Shown: in pieces, positions 11,345-24,258 of the stretch | Position numbering within the stretch: position 1 is the stretch's first letter | How the letters are laid out: every line of letters starts with the position of its first letter | Source of the DNA: Isoetes taiwanensis | Lineage: Eukaryota; Streptophyta; Lycopodiopsida; Isoetales; Isoetaceae | Length of the DNA: 64,000 nucleotides | Assembly (NCBI GenBank): GCA_021234155.1 | Contig: JAJEKV010000055.1 | Location: forward strand, 4,038,905 to 4,102,904 | Direction: 5' to 3' | The notes under the pieces: generated by a model | Told to the model about the DNA's origin: nothing | Databases searched by the model: none | What the model saw: the letters and a program-made list of their open reading frames with translations, nothing else | Position numbers and translations under genes: made by a program

Positions 11345-13026
11345 TTAAAATCGTTTACGTGTAATTTGTATTATTGCATTTGTAATTTTACGTAATTGTT
11401 CTTTGGATATAATATATGGTGGCATAGTATATATTAATTTACCAAATGGACGTAACCATACACCATACTCTTTGCTATCATGGTATGTTTGCAATGATTT
11501 TCATACATTACTAATTGGATATTTCGACAAACTGCACCAGTACCACCTATTACCGGCCACATTTTGGACATGTTCTACAATTCTAACACATTCTATTAAT
11601 TCATTCCGTAATTGTTGTTCTATCATTGGTACGGATCGTCTCCAATCAGTACATGTGGATGTATGTTGTGGTGGTTCAAGTGTTGTGCTATTAGTATTTT
11701 TGTTTTGCTTATTCGGACTATATTGTATATCATTGGACGGTTCTATTGATGGTGATGGTAATGATGATTCTAATAAAGATATACTTGCCAATGCCACCGA
11801 ACATGCCAATGGGTTACCCATAAATGTTGGTCCATGCATCAATACTGGTTTTGATGATGATGTTTGTTGTATCAGTGTTAGATGCAACACTATGAATAAC
11901 ATCGGCAACATGATTGGTTGTGATTGTTGCTGCAAGAGACATATATCCACCCGTCAATGCCTTACCTAAACATATAATATCCCGGGTTTGCATAAGATGT
12001 TTACGTTTGTTTGGTGGTGTCCGTGGTGTGTTTGGGACGGTGGTCGTGAGTGTGTTGGACCAGGTCACCGTGCTTGAACAAATTAAATGGAGATTGTGTC
12101 ATTACATGATTTGGGTGGGCGTGTGTTTTGGGATGATACATTCTCATCCCCCAGCGCACCTTGACCCTTATTGGTTCCTAGCTATCGTAGCAGCTATATT
12201 ACTATGATATTTTCTAATGTTTGTTGTAATTCATTCATATGACTTTCATCAAATACATCATTCTCATTCTCATTATTATGAATTATTATGTATTGATAAA
12301 TTGGTATTTGGATAATATGGTGTTGGTGCATTTAATAATGTTGTTGTAATATATCATTACCAAATTGTTGATGCATCCCATTCGTTGGATCACAAACACT
12401 CATTGTTTACAAATGTATCCTGTATATCCATTCCGACCACTGTTATGTAATTTGGTTTTGTATTTTGTGATTTAATTATTGCTATTATTATATCGTTGTC
12501 GTCCATGCCAATATTGGATCGCCATTTTCATAGCAACTTCAACAGCAACAGAACCAGAATCACATAAGAAACATATATCTAATTTAGTTAATGAACATAA
12601 TTTGGTACATAATTTTATTGCTGGTTCATGTGTTAATCCACCAAACATGACATGTGACATTTGTGATACCTGTTCTGTTATTGCTGTATTGAGAGTCGGA
12701 TGATTGTATCCATGTATCGTTGCCCACCAATTCGACATCCCATCGACTAATTCTTGTGGAGTATTATTATTAGTATCTGAATTCGTATTATCATATGATG
12801 AACCAGGACGTACTTTTAAATATACACCATGTGCTGATTCGATTGGTACAACATTATCAATAATTGTATTATTCATTCCAGCTGCAGCATAAGGATGCCA
12901 TACATGATGTCGATCCAAACGTAATAATTCTTGGGTTGATAATCGACCATTACCAGTAGCATTACGATACTTTTCTTCTAATTTTGGATCACTGTCATTA
13001 TTATTACTATGGAATGGATGAAACAT
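11345..13026 (-). CDS. bioA: Adenosylmethionine-8-amino-7-oxononanoate aminotransferase (DAPA synthase)
   Basis: Class III PLP aminotransferase of biotin synthesis, making 7,8-diaminopelargonic acid from KAPA with S-adenosylmethionine as amino donor. Family motifs are found in order across several frames: [10 protein letters not shown], the substrate-site segment [46 protein letters not shown] then [11 protein letters not shown] (12380-12450), [19 protein letters not shown] with the PLP lysine in [26 protein letters not shown], and a C-terminal [15 protein letters not shown] ending IIQITRKRF at 11345. The ATG at 13026 is the first methionine of the N-terminal frame. At least four frame breaks occur, and the piece between 12210 and 12060 is hard to read. 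No BioD (dethiobiotin synthase) domain is seen, although eukaryotes often fuse the two. Either it is intact with assembly indels, or it is a decayed copy. Confidence 0.85.
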
Positions 13027-13458
13027 ATTTTTGGTATACAACAGTTTAACTTTTGCTTGTTTGTTTCGTTGGAACTTTATTCTTCGAAGTCAATGGGACG
13101 AACAATGAACAATGTTGTCAAACACAACAAAAAAAGATACCGTACACCTGTATCAAAATGAATCGCTCTCTAGCTAAAGAGCGCCAAAACCCGGGTGATG
13201 TCATCAATCTTGAGTATCGTTTCAATTTTATTTACTATAACGCACCGAATTATACAAGAGCGCAAAACTTCAAATAATAATTACTGTATTTTTACACATA
13301 TACTGTTATATATATAATCAACAGGATTACTAAAATTTCCAACAATATAAAATATGTGAATCTTATATTCAACATTAGTACTAGCTATTCATTTCATTAC
13401 GTACCTGGCGATAAAAATCCGAATGACCAAAACTAACCACTACAATGTGTGCCATTGA
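13027..13458. other. Intergenic stretch
   Basis: No supported gene. A 74-codon plus-strand frame (13053-13277) has no family resemblance and begins inside the 5' region of bioA. Confidence 0.5.
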
Positions 13459-14007
13459 TCATTTATAATCACTTATATTAATTTTAAAATCACTTGATTG
13501 TACCATAGAACCTGTATGTTGTCCACGACTTTCTGTAACCTTTCCATCACAAAACTTGATAACAATTGGTGGATACAACCAAATTCCATCGGTTGTATAT
13601 ATATCCGCATTACCAATCTTATTTGTTTTTAATATACCATATGGTATTGGTGCAGCAACACGTTCCTTTAATACTTTAATACATTCTGATAATAAATCAA
13701 CAATTTCAGAATCTTCATTAATAACCGGTTTAGATCCACAACACCATGTATTATATATTAATCGATCTTTAATATCCATATGATACGTTTCGATACGGAA
13801 TAATAATAATTTATTCGCTTCGATTGTTTCAAAATGAAAAAATCCTGTACGTGCAGTACGTCCATTCCCATACGCACCACCAACATAATTATTTTTCATA
13901 ATTTTTTGTTCAATACGACTTGCTTGTATAAAGGATGGACTCCCATCCGATGTTATACCACCATCTAATGTAGCCCATTGTGTTGGTTTTGATACTGATC
14001 GTGACAT
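13459..14007 (-). CDS. Unidentified conserved-looking soluble protein
   Basis: I do not recognise it. From the methionine of MSRSVSKPTQWATLDGG (ATG at 14007) there is an uninterrupted frame of about 180 codons to 13459, without low-complexity runs. That is unusual here and speaks for a conserved domain. Notable segments are VGGAYGNGRTARTGFFHFET, YNTWCCGSKPV, APIPYGILKTNKIG and WLYPPIVIKFCDG. The frame is open upstream to 14091, but that part (LFFILFFLK) is read from a T-rich run ending AAAG, which looks like an intron acceptor. A small exon could lie at 14340-14110, where a Cys-rich, charged frame begins MSSCYDGDVCDCCEKDRRC. No signal peptide or membrane helix is visible in the chosen form. 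Confidence 0.55.
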   Translation of the reverse strand: MSRSVSKPTQWATLDGGITSDGSPSFIQASRIEQKIMKNNYVGGAYGNGRTARTGFFHFETIEANKLLLFRIETYHMDIKDRLIYNTWCCGSKPVINEDSEIVDLLSECIKVLKERVAAPIPYGILKTNKIGNADIYTTDGIWLYPPIVIKFCDGKVTESRGQHTGSMVQSSDFKINISDYK

Positions 14008-14615
14008 GTGTTCGTATGTTGTGTTATGTTGCTCCAGCCTCTCATATTCGTTCTTTAAGAAAAATAAAATAAAAAATAAGTAATGTTGCATTCACCTAAA
14101 GTATACTAATTTAAATAAAGAAACGGAAACGGACGAGAACAATTTTTAGTACCGGTATGACGTATTAAGTACCGCTCCGTATCCGAACAGCACGTCGATG
14201 GGAACAATTCTTGTGACGTCAATTCTGGTGCACTTCCGGTTGACAGAGAGCACATTTTTATTTTTTTCATTTTCTTGGGATGCGCAACGTCTATCTTTCT
14301 CACAACAATCACATACATCACCATCATAACAGGAACTCATTTAAACGTGATACATACATACATCATTGTAGTTTCATTTTGACTTGTGTAACGCACGCAC
14401 ATAAAGAGAGAAAACACAAAGCTTAGTAAAGCAGCAACAATGAAATTATCGAAATTGTGTACCGATGGCTTGGTAATGTCGAAAGAGTTTGTACGTGTTG
14501 TTACAAGTAAACAGCTTCGACATTCGACGTTATTGAAGAGTAGTAGTCAATTTTAATAGTAGTTTCAAAGTAATTTTATCAAGAACAATGTTAGTTGTTA
14601 CTGCTGAAGCTGCTA
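14008..14615. other. Divergent spacer between an unidentified gene and pyruvate kinase
   Basis: On the minus strand, 14340-14149 is a possible upstream exon of the preceding gene. On the plus strand, 14440-14556 is a short ATG frame (MKLSKLCTDGL, basic and Ser-rich) that could be a targeting presequence for pyruvate kinase if an indel separates them. A second ATG at 14588 leads into the kinase after a one-base shift. None of this is certain. Confidence 0.35.
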
Positions 14616-16436
14616 ATGCGACCCACCATTAAAGACTTACCAAAGATAAGTGATGTTGGTTGTCGTACAAAAGTCGTTTGTACAATCGGACCAGCAACTG
14701 ATACATCAGAACGGATCCAACAATTGGTACATAATGGTATGTCAGTAGCACGATTGAACTTTTCACATGTTGCCAATAGTGGTACTACAACAGATTATTA
14801 TGCATATCCAAAACATTGTCGTGATTTAATCCGTAATGCATCTGGATTACATTCACAATTAACAAAATTACATCCATTAGAACCTGGTACATCACAAAAT
14901 GAGGTTGTACCAAATTTACGTGCTGTATTAGTCGATACGAAAGGACCTGAAATACGTACCAAAGGACCATTACCTGGTAATGTTGCTGTATTGGATATAA
15001 CTACTGGTGATATTGTAGAATTACATGTTGATATTGCTACCACTGACCTTGCTAGTGAAAGTAACAACACCAATACTGATACAGACAAGGTCATACAATT
15101 ATTAATTGATTATGAAAATATTGCGAAAACTGTTATACCCGGTGGACAAGTCTTATTAGATGATGGATTAATTGCATTACATGTCATTGAATGTTTCCCA
15201 GAAAAAGGATATGTATCGTGTGTTGCATTGGTCTCTCGATTCAGGTCGGCAAGGTTGTCAGTTTGCCAGGTGTCGTCTTTGGGACACCGGCATTGGCACC
15301 GCAAGATTGTGAGATTTTGCGTGGGCGTCCGGACATGATGCTGATTATGTAGCCGCATCCTTTATACGTACACCAGATCATGTACGATCTGTGAAAGCAT
15401 ACTTAGAACGTTGTTTAGAAATGAAACGTTCAAAATTAATTGCAAATAATCAAAATGAAGAAGCATCATTATTATTACGACCATTAATTATATCAAAAAT
15501 TGAAAGTAAAGAAGGTGTTGATAATTTTCATGAAATTTTACGTGAATCGGATGGTATTATGGTTGCACGTGGTGATGTATGTTGTATCATTTGTATTGTT
15601 TGTTTCATAATTGCTTTTTTTTGCAAGACCTTTATTTCTCATCGTGCCTTTTAATCTTGTTTGTTTGTATAATTTTTTAAAAGTTGGGTGTTGAAATTCC
15701 ATACAGTAAGGTATTTGCAGCACAACGGATGATGATAGCAGCATGTAATGCTGTTGGTAAGCCGGTGATTGTTGCGACACAAATGTTGGATAGTATGATC
15801 CGTAATCCAAGACCAACTCGTGCGGAAGTGACCGATGTGGGTACAGCAGTATTGGATGGTGCCGATGCCGTTATGTTATCGGGTGAAACGGCAGCGGGTA
15901 AATATCCCATTGATAGTGTGAAGGCAATGACATCGGTTGTTTGGGAAGCGGACAAGATCGTTGCATCACGTCGTTCTATGACACAAAATGAAGTTGTATT
16001 GGATCAATCAATCCATGAAAAGATGGATCGTCAAGATCAAGAATTGGATGCAGTTGCGGCTGCCGCAGTCCGATCGGCACATGAAATGAATGCACAAATG
16101 ATAGTTGTGATTACCATGTCTGGACGATGTGCACGTGCTATAGCACGTCATCGTCCCAATGTACCCGTATTGGCATTCTGTACACAACCAGCGGTTGCAC
16201 GACGATTGCAATTACATCGTTCAATATATCCAGTATTGTCACAATCTAATTTAGATCCAAGTTCTGCCTCAACACGGATGGGTATATTTCGTGCCGAGGC
16301 AATCCGTACTGCTAAGGAATTAGGTTGGGTACGATCGGGTGACCGTATAGTCTTCATGGACCGTACGAAAGGTAAAGAACATGACTTGCATCATTATTCA
16401 CACAATATGAAAGTTGTTACATTACGTGATACGTAA
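14616..16436 (+). CDS. pyk: Pyruvate kinase
   Basis: Glycolytic enzyme converting phosphoenolpyruvate and ADP to pyruvate and ATP. Motifs in order: [20 protein letters not shown] and [11 protein letters not shown] (N-terminal strand and substrate loop), [30 protein letters not shown], the catalytic-lysine segment [21 protein letters not shown] followed after an intron by [41 protein letters not shown] and a C-terminal domain with [12 protein letters not shown]. The start at 14616 (MRPTIKDLP) is the first in-frame ATG; an indel may hide a longer N-terminus. Two frame shifts lie at about 15235-15340, between which the expected V(S)LPGV...[11 protein letters not shown] stretch can be read in other frames. 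Identity is certain; the localisation is not clear. Confidence 0.95.
15577..15683 (+). other. Spliceosomal intron in pyruvate kinase (107 nt, phase 0)
   Basis: It starts GTATGT and ends TTTTTTAAAAG. Removing it joins GTGGTGAT to TTGGGTGTT, restoring the invariant pyruvate kinase string VARGD-LGVEIP. It contains in-frame stops. Confidence 0.93.
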
Positions 16437-16655
16437 AAAAAACAAAACAAATGTGAAATATTTATTTATGACAAAATGGAATGGATACATGATGAACAAT
16501 AACAAATGAATTGAAAATAAAATAGGTTTAACTATTTATAAACTATTGTCAATTTGCTGTCTTTTGGAGCTTGTCGTATCACAGTAACAACAACTACAAT
16601 CATCCGTTTGTTTTTTTTATTATTATCAAAAAAAAAATATCAATTCGTGTGTTAA
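16437..16655. other. Spacer downstream of pyruvate kinase
   Basis: AT-rich 3' region between convergent genes, with A and T runs. Nothing specific is recognised. Confidence 0.5.
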
Positions 16656-17120
16656 TTAGATTGGATCCAGTGTACGTTGTGCAGATTTGTTGTTATTCTT
16701 ATACACATATTGATTGCGTTGTATAAATCGACGTATAATTGATTTTTTAGCATTGTCTGATTTTTGTTGAAAGATTGGATCAAGTGTACTTAACTTTGAT
16801 TCTAATATAGTATATATCACACGTTCACCTATTTGACGTTTATTTTGTATATATTGAATTAATATTTGTTCATGTTCCTTAATTGATGGTTTTTTACCAG
16901 AATGAAGTTTCTTTATTGATTTTCGTTGTACTTTAATTAATTTTGTATAATTTTGTTTCCATTGACGAAATAATTTTGGATCAGTATTGCACGTAGCACG
17001 CGTACTCGTCAGTTTTCGCTCTGAGGTTGTTTGTAGAAGTTCACATAGCTTTCTGGTTTGAAGTTTTCTACCGTATGATGACGGGCGTGGACAAATTTTG
17101 ATGATGATGATGTTGTACAA
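16656..17120 (-). pseudogene. Fragment resembling a pogo/CENP-B-type DNA-binding domain
   Basis: A basic open frame of about 150 codons that does not begin with ATG (the first codon is TTG). The central part LFRQWKQNYTKLIKV...LHSGKKPS is followed by EHEQILIQYIQNKRQIGERV and ends KKSIIRRFIQRNQYVYKNNN.SAQ. The order 'E..L...I...R..G' then 'RRFIQRN' recalls the second helix-turn-helix of CENP-B/pogo transposases, which precedes the DDE domain. No DDE domain follows on this strand, so this would be a remnant or a domesticated DNA-binding domain. It is not obviously from the same family as the transposase at 39.6 kb. The assignment rests on pattern only. An alternative is a lineage-specific basic nuclear protein. 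Confidence 0.35.
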
Positions 17121-17782
17121 TGTATATTGCTTTTTTCAACATGAATTTTTGTATGCATTGTTGTTGCAACAACAACAACAATAAAAAAATACACGATAAA
17201 AAATGAGACGGATGTTTTAAAAAAAAAAGAAAGGTCCACTGGAATAACTGAAATCTATACATAAATTGGTATAGTCAAATTATTTAGATTCGAATGTTTA
17301 AGAAAATATTATATTTATTTATTACATATATTTCAACGACACTTTAAGTGTTTGAAATATTTAGCTTTTTATTAAATCCGGTATTCCCCACCTCGTCCTC
17401 TCCCATATTCGGTCAATCGTCACCTCCCCTCCACATTTATTTAGCACGGTACGTCCTTCGATCATTTCACACACATCCGCATCGCACAACACCAATAAAA
17501 AAAAAAATCTATCCCCGCCAATGCAAGGACAATCAAAATTATATTTTCACCTCCTCAAAAAATGCTTACCCCAAACTAACAGCAATTTGTAACCAAAAGA
17601 TTTAGGCGTTTGTTTTATGTATGGTATGTGTATGTGTAGGGCCGGTTAAAACCGAAACTGGTGAGAGGATGCGCGAGACGACGTGAGAGGACTTGGGTGG
17701 GATCGGGAGAGAGAAAGAGCGAGAAGGCGACGAGAGGGTGGTGGTGCTGCTTATACTGTGCCTAAAACTAATTTATTTTAAT
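17121..17782. other. Intergenic stretch upstream of the importin gene
   Basis: No gene is seen. It contains a CT/CA-rich stretch (about 17380-17470) and a G-rich, GAGA-containing stretch (about 17640-17750) just before the importin start. The latter is an unusual composition for this region and may be part of the 5' control region; this is inference. Confidence 0.45.
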
Positions 17783-20700
17783 ATGTCGACTGAGATAAGT
17801 ACCGGTAATCCAAATCAAATGCTAATAATCATAATGATATAATCCAAATGATACAATTATTATATGGTTTAATACAACCAAATACAGAAACGATACGTCA
17901 ATCTGAAATTATATTAAAACCTATATTAAAAGTATATCAATCAATGGATTTATTATGGACAATTATAACTACACCGAATTATAATATGTTTACAACAACA
18001 AGTAATACAAGTATTGATATACAACAACAACAACAACAAATACAATTACAATACAATTCTATACGTCATGTAGCAACAATTGTATTACGGAAACGTTTAC
18101 CAACACATTATTCAACCATTACAGATATGAATTTAAAATTACATGGCAAAATAATATATTACATACATTAATCCATGAAACAATCCGACCAATCCAAATG
18201 GGTTTAGTAGGTGTCGCATCCGCAATTGCGGCACAAGATCCAACATCAACTACTATGAATAATAGTCCATATATACAATTCATTACCATGGTTTAGCCAA
18301 TATGAAATTAAATGATACAACTACACCTAATACAAGTAATAATAGTAATAGTAATTATCACATACAAACATTATTATATCAATTAATGGAAGAAATGACA
18401 ACAACAATTGGTACACATTGGAAGGATAAGGTACATGATTTATATCATTTATATTATAATGTATTAACTATATCTACTAGTAGTTCAAATCCTAGTAATG
18501 TTGATGGAGTAATAGTAATCATAATCAAATGATTATTAGTGTACAATGCGGCAATGAAAGCATTGGGACAATTATTATCATTTTGGGTGGATGATGATAC
18601 CGAAATAACAATAATGGCACCATTAATACCATTATTATTACAAGTGACTGCCAATCATATCACAAATGCAGTAACAACATTTCAAAATAGGAATACTACC
18701 AATGATGGTAGTAGTAATATACTAGATGATGATATAATTGATGATTTATTATCAACTGTATTAGATGTATTATATGACTTATCATACAGTACCGCGAATG
18801 CATTAATACAATATATGAATATAATTATTGAATTTTGTTTATTATGTGTACAGAATAAAATTTTATCATTACGTATCCGTGATGCAGCTGCTTTAGTGAT
18901 AGCCACAATGTCCGAATCCAAATCCAAATTATTTGGTAAACAAACATTATTATTACAAAATGTAATTCATACATTATTCCAATTAATGCAAGATTCACCA
19001 GCATCTGCAGCCGGTGCATTATTTGAATGTAATCCAGCATGGAAGGATGATTTAGAAGATATTAATAATAATAATAATGATGATATTGATTATGATCCTG
19101 ATTCACCAACGGAAACGAGTATGGCACAGGGTACACTGGATATGATGGCATGTGAAATCCCTAGTAAGTATATATGGCCCATTTGTATTGAACGATGTAT
19201 GACATTAATGTCCAATGAATATGATCCCAGTGCACGTAAGGCTGGTGTTGCTGGATTAGGTGTTATTGCAGAAGGTTGTTCTGAGAAATGTATTGCTAAT
19301 TTACATGATATTATGCCATATGTATTCCGTGCCTGTACTGATACGACATCACCACAAGTCCGTGAATGTGCATGTTTCTGTTTAGGTCAATTAAGTGAAC
19401 ATTGTCAACCTGATATATTAAATTATGCAACACAAATATTACCAATCATATTTACATTATTAGATGATAATAATGTGGCAGTTCAAGCAACATCATGTTA
19501 TGTATTAGAAATGTTCTGTGAACGATTGGAACCAAGTGCTGTACGACCGGTATTAGATCAATTAGTACGTAAATTAGCGATTATGTTAGAAAGTTCTACA
19601 ACGAAACGGAGTGTACAAGAAATGGCAGTCGCGGCGATTGCTGCTACAGCAGTTGCGGCTGAAAAAGAATTTATCCCATACGTAGCAGGGATTGCATCGT
19701 ATATGGAACAAAGAATGGCAATCACGAATGAAACACATTTTACATTACGTGGACGTGCACTGGAATGTATGGGACATATTGCCATTGCGGTTGGGAAAGA
19801 TCATTTCCGTCCCTACTTTACTATAACAATGCAACGTGCTATGGAAGGGTTAACTATGAATTCAACCGACTTACAAGAATTTGCATATGCTGTTTTTGCT
19901 AATTTATGTACCGTAATGGGTGATGAATTTGCACCTGCCTTACCGGATTTAGTCCCATTCTTAATCCAAGTGATTGATCAAGATGAAGGTCAATTTGAAC
20001 GTCGATCGGATGATGATAATGATCCGAATGGGAAGGATGGATATAATGGATTAGACGATTCCGATAATGATGACGATGATGATGAAGACGATGAAGATGG
20101 GGATTATGTATTACATATCCGTACGGCATTGTTAGAAGTCAGAAGGGTGCGATTACGGCATTAGGGGAAATGGCAGCCCATACCGGTACGGCATTTTGTC
20201 CATATATTGAACAATCAATGCAGGTATTACAAAAATCAGCATCCAATTGGCACCCATTGATAAAAACAGAAGCTGCCGATGCCTTCCCATCAATGATTGT
20301 ACCATCGATTGCCGCGTATCATAATGGTAAATGTGAATGGAAGAAGGGTGATATTACAGGAGTACATAATTTCCAATTATCACAACATACTGCTGCTATA
20401 GCACATGCAGTATTGGTAGAAGAAATAACATTAATGAAAGATGATGAAACCAAAACTGTCGCCAAGGCCTGTGAGGCAGTTCAGTCGGTGATTGATATTT
20501 GTGGTCCAACCGTTTTAATGCCGGTATTAGCAGAGTTATTATCTGCAACACATGACTTGTTAATTAAAAATGCGGCATGTCAAAAGGTAGATGGACAATT
20601 ATTATATGATGATGGTGATGAAGATGATGATCATGATACGACCACACAGGCTGCATGTGATTTGGTTGGTGCCTATACCTACGTGTTTTAGATTCCTGAT

Positions 20701-21378
20701 GTTACGGTCGATATTTGGTCCAATTCTTCCGCCATTGCTGATTATTGCGGTCGTCGTCCGTTGTGATCGTTGATGGCAATCGGATGTTTAGGTGAAATTG
20801 CACAAGAATGTAATGATGGTGAAATTGGTGTAAGTATTTTGGAACAAAATTGGTCAACAGTTTTCTTACCATGTATATTATCAACAATCACTGATAGTGA
20901 AAATGATAATGTACAACGGAATGCTGCATTCTGTGCTGGTGTTAGTGTTGAAACATTACGTGATCGCATGCCCGTACAAGATTGTCAAACATTATTACAA
21001 CATTTGGGCCCATTATTACAACGTAATAAAAATACGAATGGTCCACCCACTGATTCTATGAGTGCATGTGTCGATAATGCGGTAGCAACCATGCCCTGAA
21101 TGATTATGTTTAGTCCATCAGGTAAGTATCAATGAGACAGGTATTACCACCTGTATTATTCACTTAACGTACCATTGGAAGCCGATTATACCGAAAATGA
21201 AACAGTATACAATTGTTTGATTGGATTATTACAAATGGCAAAAACAAATCCAGAAATCCAACCACATGCTGCTACTATACAACAAATGTTAACGAATGCA
21301 TATCAAGTAGTTGGAGATGGTGAATTAGAAGATGAAATGAAAGAAAAAATTAAAGCAGCATTACAATCGCAACAATAA
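17783..21378 (+). CDS. IPO4: Importin-4 / Kap123-type karyopherin beta
   Basis: HEAT-repeat nuclear import receptor that binds cargo directly and is released by Ran-GTP. The ATG at 17783 (MSTEISTGNPN) reaches the conserved N-terminus after a one-base shift: MIQLLYGLIQPNTETIRQSE, then RHVATIVLRKRLPTHYS, as in the importin-beta N-terminal domain. Then follow IHETIRPIQMGLVGVASAI, long runs of paired helices (VRECACFCLGQLSEHC, VQATSCYVLEMFCERLEP, GRALECMGHIAIAVGKDHF), and an Asp-rich loop at about 20010-20100. After it come GAITALGEMAAHTGTAFCPY, AIGCLGEIAQECNDG and a C-terminal VPLEADYTENETVYNCLIGL. The acidic insertion followed by 'ALGE.A..T...F.PY' favours importin-4/Kap123 over importin-5. At least six frame breaks are present; an intron near 21110-21175 is possible. 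Total length of about 1,100-1,200 residues fits the family. Confidence 0.87.
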
Positions 21379-21546
21379 ATAAAAACCAAATTAACAAAAC
21401 GAAGAAAAATACATGAAGAAGAGCGAGATAAAGAAAACGTTAAATGTGCATATGAAGCGTCCCGGACATTAATTTATATATTATTATTATTATTTCTATT
21501 TTAATAACTTCCAAACGATATTTATACGGAACTTCGTTATTTAATT

Positions 21547-23647
21547 TTATATACCATAACATGCTGCTTGTACAATTTTTTGACGTAATGGTTGTATATT
21601 TTGTATACAATTCATACCAAAAGCTTTTATATGTTTACCAAATACATTCTGATTGGTTAATAATTGTTGTAATCCATGTATACTTGCAACTGTTGTCGAA
21701 ACCTGTATTTGTCGTGAGGTATTATATTCATATAAGTATGTACCTATATCCATACCACTATTCTTAGCTTTCATAATACATGATGATAATGCTATCACAT
21801 CTTGTATACCTAAATTTAATCCCTGTCCAGCCATAGGATGTATCGTATGTGCCGCATCACCAACTAGTGCTAAATGTGATTGTATAGTATATTGATTACG
21901 TTCTGGTATTTGACATATTAATGGATATGTAAATGGTTTTGGTCTGTTTGTTCCAAGTGGTGGTTGCGTGAAACCAGTATTGTCGGATCGTTATCGCTTT
22001 GTTTGTTTGTTGTCCTGCGTAGACGCCGCCATATTGGATCGTATCAATGGCACCATACAATACATTCGATATCATCTGTTTTGGCACAGAATACGAGTCA
22101 GCATTATCATCATTCTGATAATTGTTATTACTATTAAGTATTGGTTGTACAAATGATGGTAATAATTCTGGTCCAGTTTGTAACATTGAATTTAAATGTA
22201 CAATCAGATCATCCATTGATACATCTTTATTATTATTATTATTGTTATTATTATTCGAAAAGCTTGTTTCCAATATTGTGCCTCATTCGTATTTGTACTC
22301 CATACTATAATACCATATTTGGATGAATCATACGTTGGTAACAATGCTAATATACTACCATTGGATAAATATCGTTGATACGCACGTCGTCGATGTTGTT
22401 GAGTACTATTCGTAGTATTTTTATATTGTACAGTAAATGTTAATGCAGTTTGTTGATAATTATATTGTTGCATTTGTATATTTGCTATATTCCGTACTTT
22501 GGATTGACTCCCATCAGCAGCAATTAATAAACGAGTACGGAATCGTACTTTGGATGATGATGATGATGATGATGATGTCATCATGTTTGTTGGTTGTGAT
22601 TGATCAGTAGCAGTATTGTTCAAAGTATTTGTTGTTAATGTACCATATACCCAACTTGATGGATTATTATTATTCTGATCAGTCGTAGTAGCAGTAGTAA
22701 TATCTGGTAATATTAAATCTGTTAATGTTGTTGATGTATATATTGATATATTATTCTTTGTATTTACATATATATTATTCGTACATTGCTTTGGTTGATA
22801 TAATAAACGTTGATACCATAAATATTCATGTATTTTAGAATCTTCTATACACCAACCTAATATTGATTGGTTCGTATTATTATTACTGCTAGTAATAGTC
22901 TTATTATTGTTATTAGTATGATTTTGTCGTTGTAAATCATGTATAGTCCATATTAATGATGCTGGTTGATTGGATTCCCATACTTGCATACTGGTATAAT
23001 ATCCTTGTTCTTGTTCTCCAAAATATTGTGTAATATTATTATATACATTATTAGTATTAGTATTATTCCCATTCGCATTATTATTATTATTAGTAGTATT
23101 TGTGAGCGTTTGTATGACCAAAATAGAAGTTTATTATTGATTCTTTTTAGGTGATGTGCATGTGATTCAGGATTATTGGTGATTCTTGTTTGATGGTATT
23201 GTTGTTGTTTGATTGTGATTGGTATTGTGATTCGTTTGTTCATCATTTGCAGTAAAGAAGGGATGAGTTTTGATGGTTTGAAGATTGTTGTTGTTGTATT
23301 AATAATTGATCCAATGAAGCGGCTACCAATGTGCCGCCATGATAATCCTGTGTCATATTCTAATATATCATTATATTCTTTTGTAGGATTAATATTATTA
23401 TTATGATTCGCATGCATTGAAGTATTCGTAGTTGCATTCACAATATTTGATGATGACGACGAAGAAAGAGGAGTAGTTGTAACAGTATCAGTTGTATGAG
23501 TAGTAGTATTAGTAGAACTAAATATTTTTGTTGTTTCATTCAATGTTGTTGTTGTGTCTAATGTAGTAGAGAATAATCTTGATCTTGATCGTATTGTTGT
23601 TGTTGTTACTATAGGATAGTAGGAAGATGATACTATTCCTTGATTGA

Positions 23648-23681
<34 letters not shown>

Positions 23682-23852
23682 ACAACAAAAACTTTTGTAT
23701 TTCCTTTGTTGTAGTCGTTGTACGAAATTGTTGTTGTTGCTGTGATTTGTACTAAGAATACCTTTATTCATACATGATGATATATTAAATATTATTCGTT
23801 GTTGTTGTTGCAATTGTATAATGTTCTTCGAAATAAAGAGACTTTGTTGCAT
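21547..23852 (-). CDS. COQ6: COQ6-type FAD monooxygenase of ubiquinone biosynthesis
   Basis: Flavoprotein hydroxylase that modifies the ubiquinone ring in mitochondria. Reading leftwards from ATG 23852: a basic, Asn/Gln-rich leader compatible with a mitochondrial presequence; a Gly-rich stretch in another frame (HGGTLVAASL, near 23340-23300) at the place of the FAD-binding motif; MQVWESNQPASLIW; RTRLLIAADGSQSKVR (second FAD motif, with ADG); LSNGSILALLP; and HLALVGDAAHTIHPMAGQGLNLG, the GD motif of the family (21880-21800). It ends near 21547. The MQVW...W block and the absence of other domains favour COQ6 over other aromatic hydroxylases. Long Asn, Thr and Ser inserts interrupt the core. At least five frame breaks are present. 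The first FAD motif looks degenerate, which may be an error in the sequence. Confidence 0.85.
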
Positions 23853-24258
23853 CTTTTTTTTCTTCGATAATATGGTATTTTATTTTGAATGCAAAGGATA
23901 GTAAAATAATGTTAATATTACCAAGAGGTATTTTTTATACCGATATATTTTATCAAATATGATCATAATAATAATTTTATTTTTTCTTTCGTCGTTTTCG
24001 TTTTTGACTATACTGCTAGATAGTACAACAGAAGCGTGACAATTTCCAAGAATGTGGGGTAGTGCCCAATATATCTAGAGAGTCGTATCGGTATTTGTTT
24101 CATTTTTTCACAACGAGTGAAAAAAAAAGTTACAACGAATACAACAACAAATAACTTTTTTTGATGTTTCATGAAACGATATTGTAAAGTAAAAAGAAAA
24201 ATGTAACAAAACAAATAAAAAACAAAATCCATTGAAAGGGGAAACAAAATAATATATC
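23853..24258. other. Divergent promoter region of COQ6 and TERT
   Basis: This AT-rich stretch separates two genes transcribed away from each other, so both 5' control regions should lie here. I see A and T runs but no element I would name. Confidence 0.45.

Noticed and set aside
11403..11969. 188-codon plus-strand frame opposite bioA
   Set aside because: Antisense shadow; the minus strand carries clear aminotransferase motifs.
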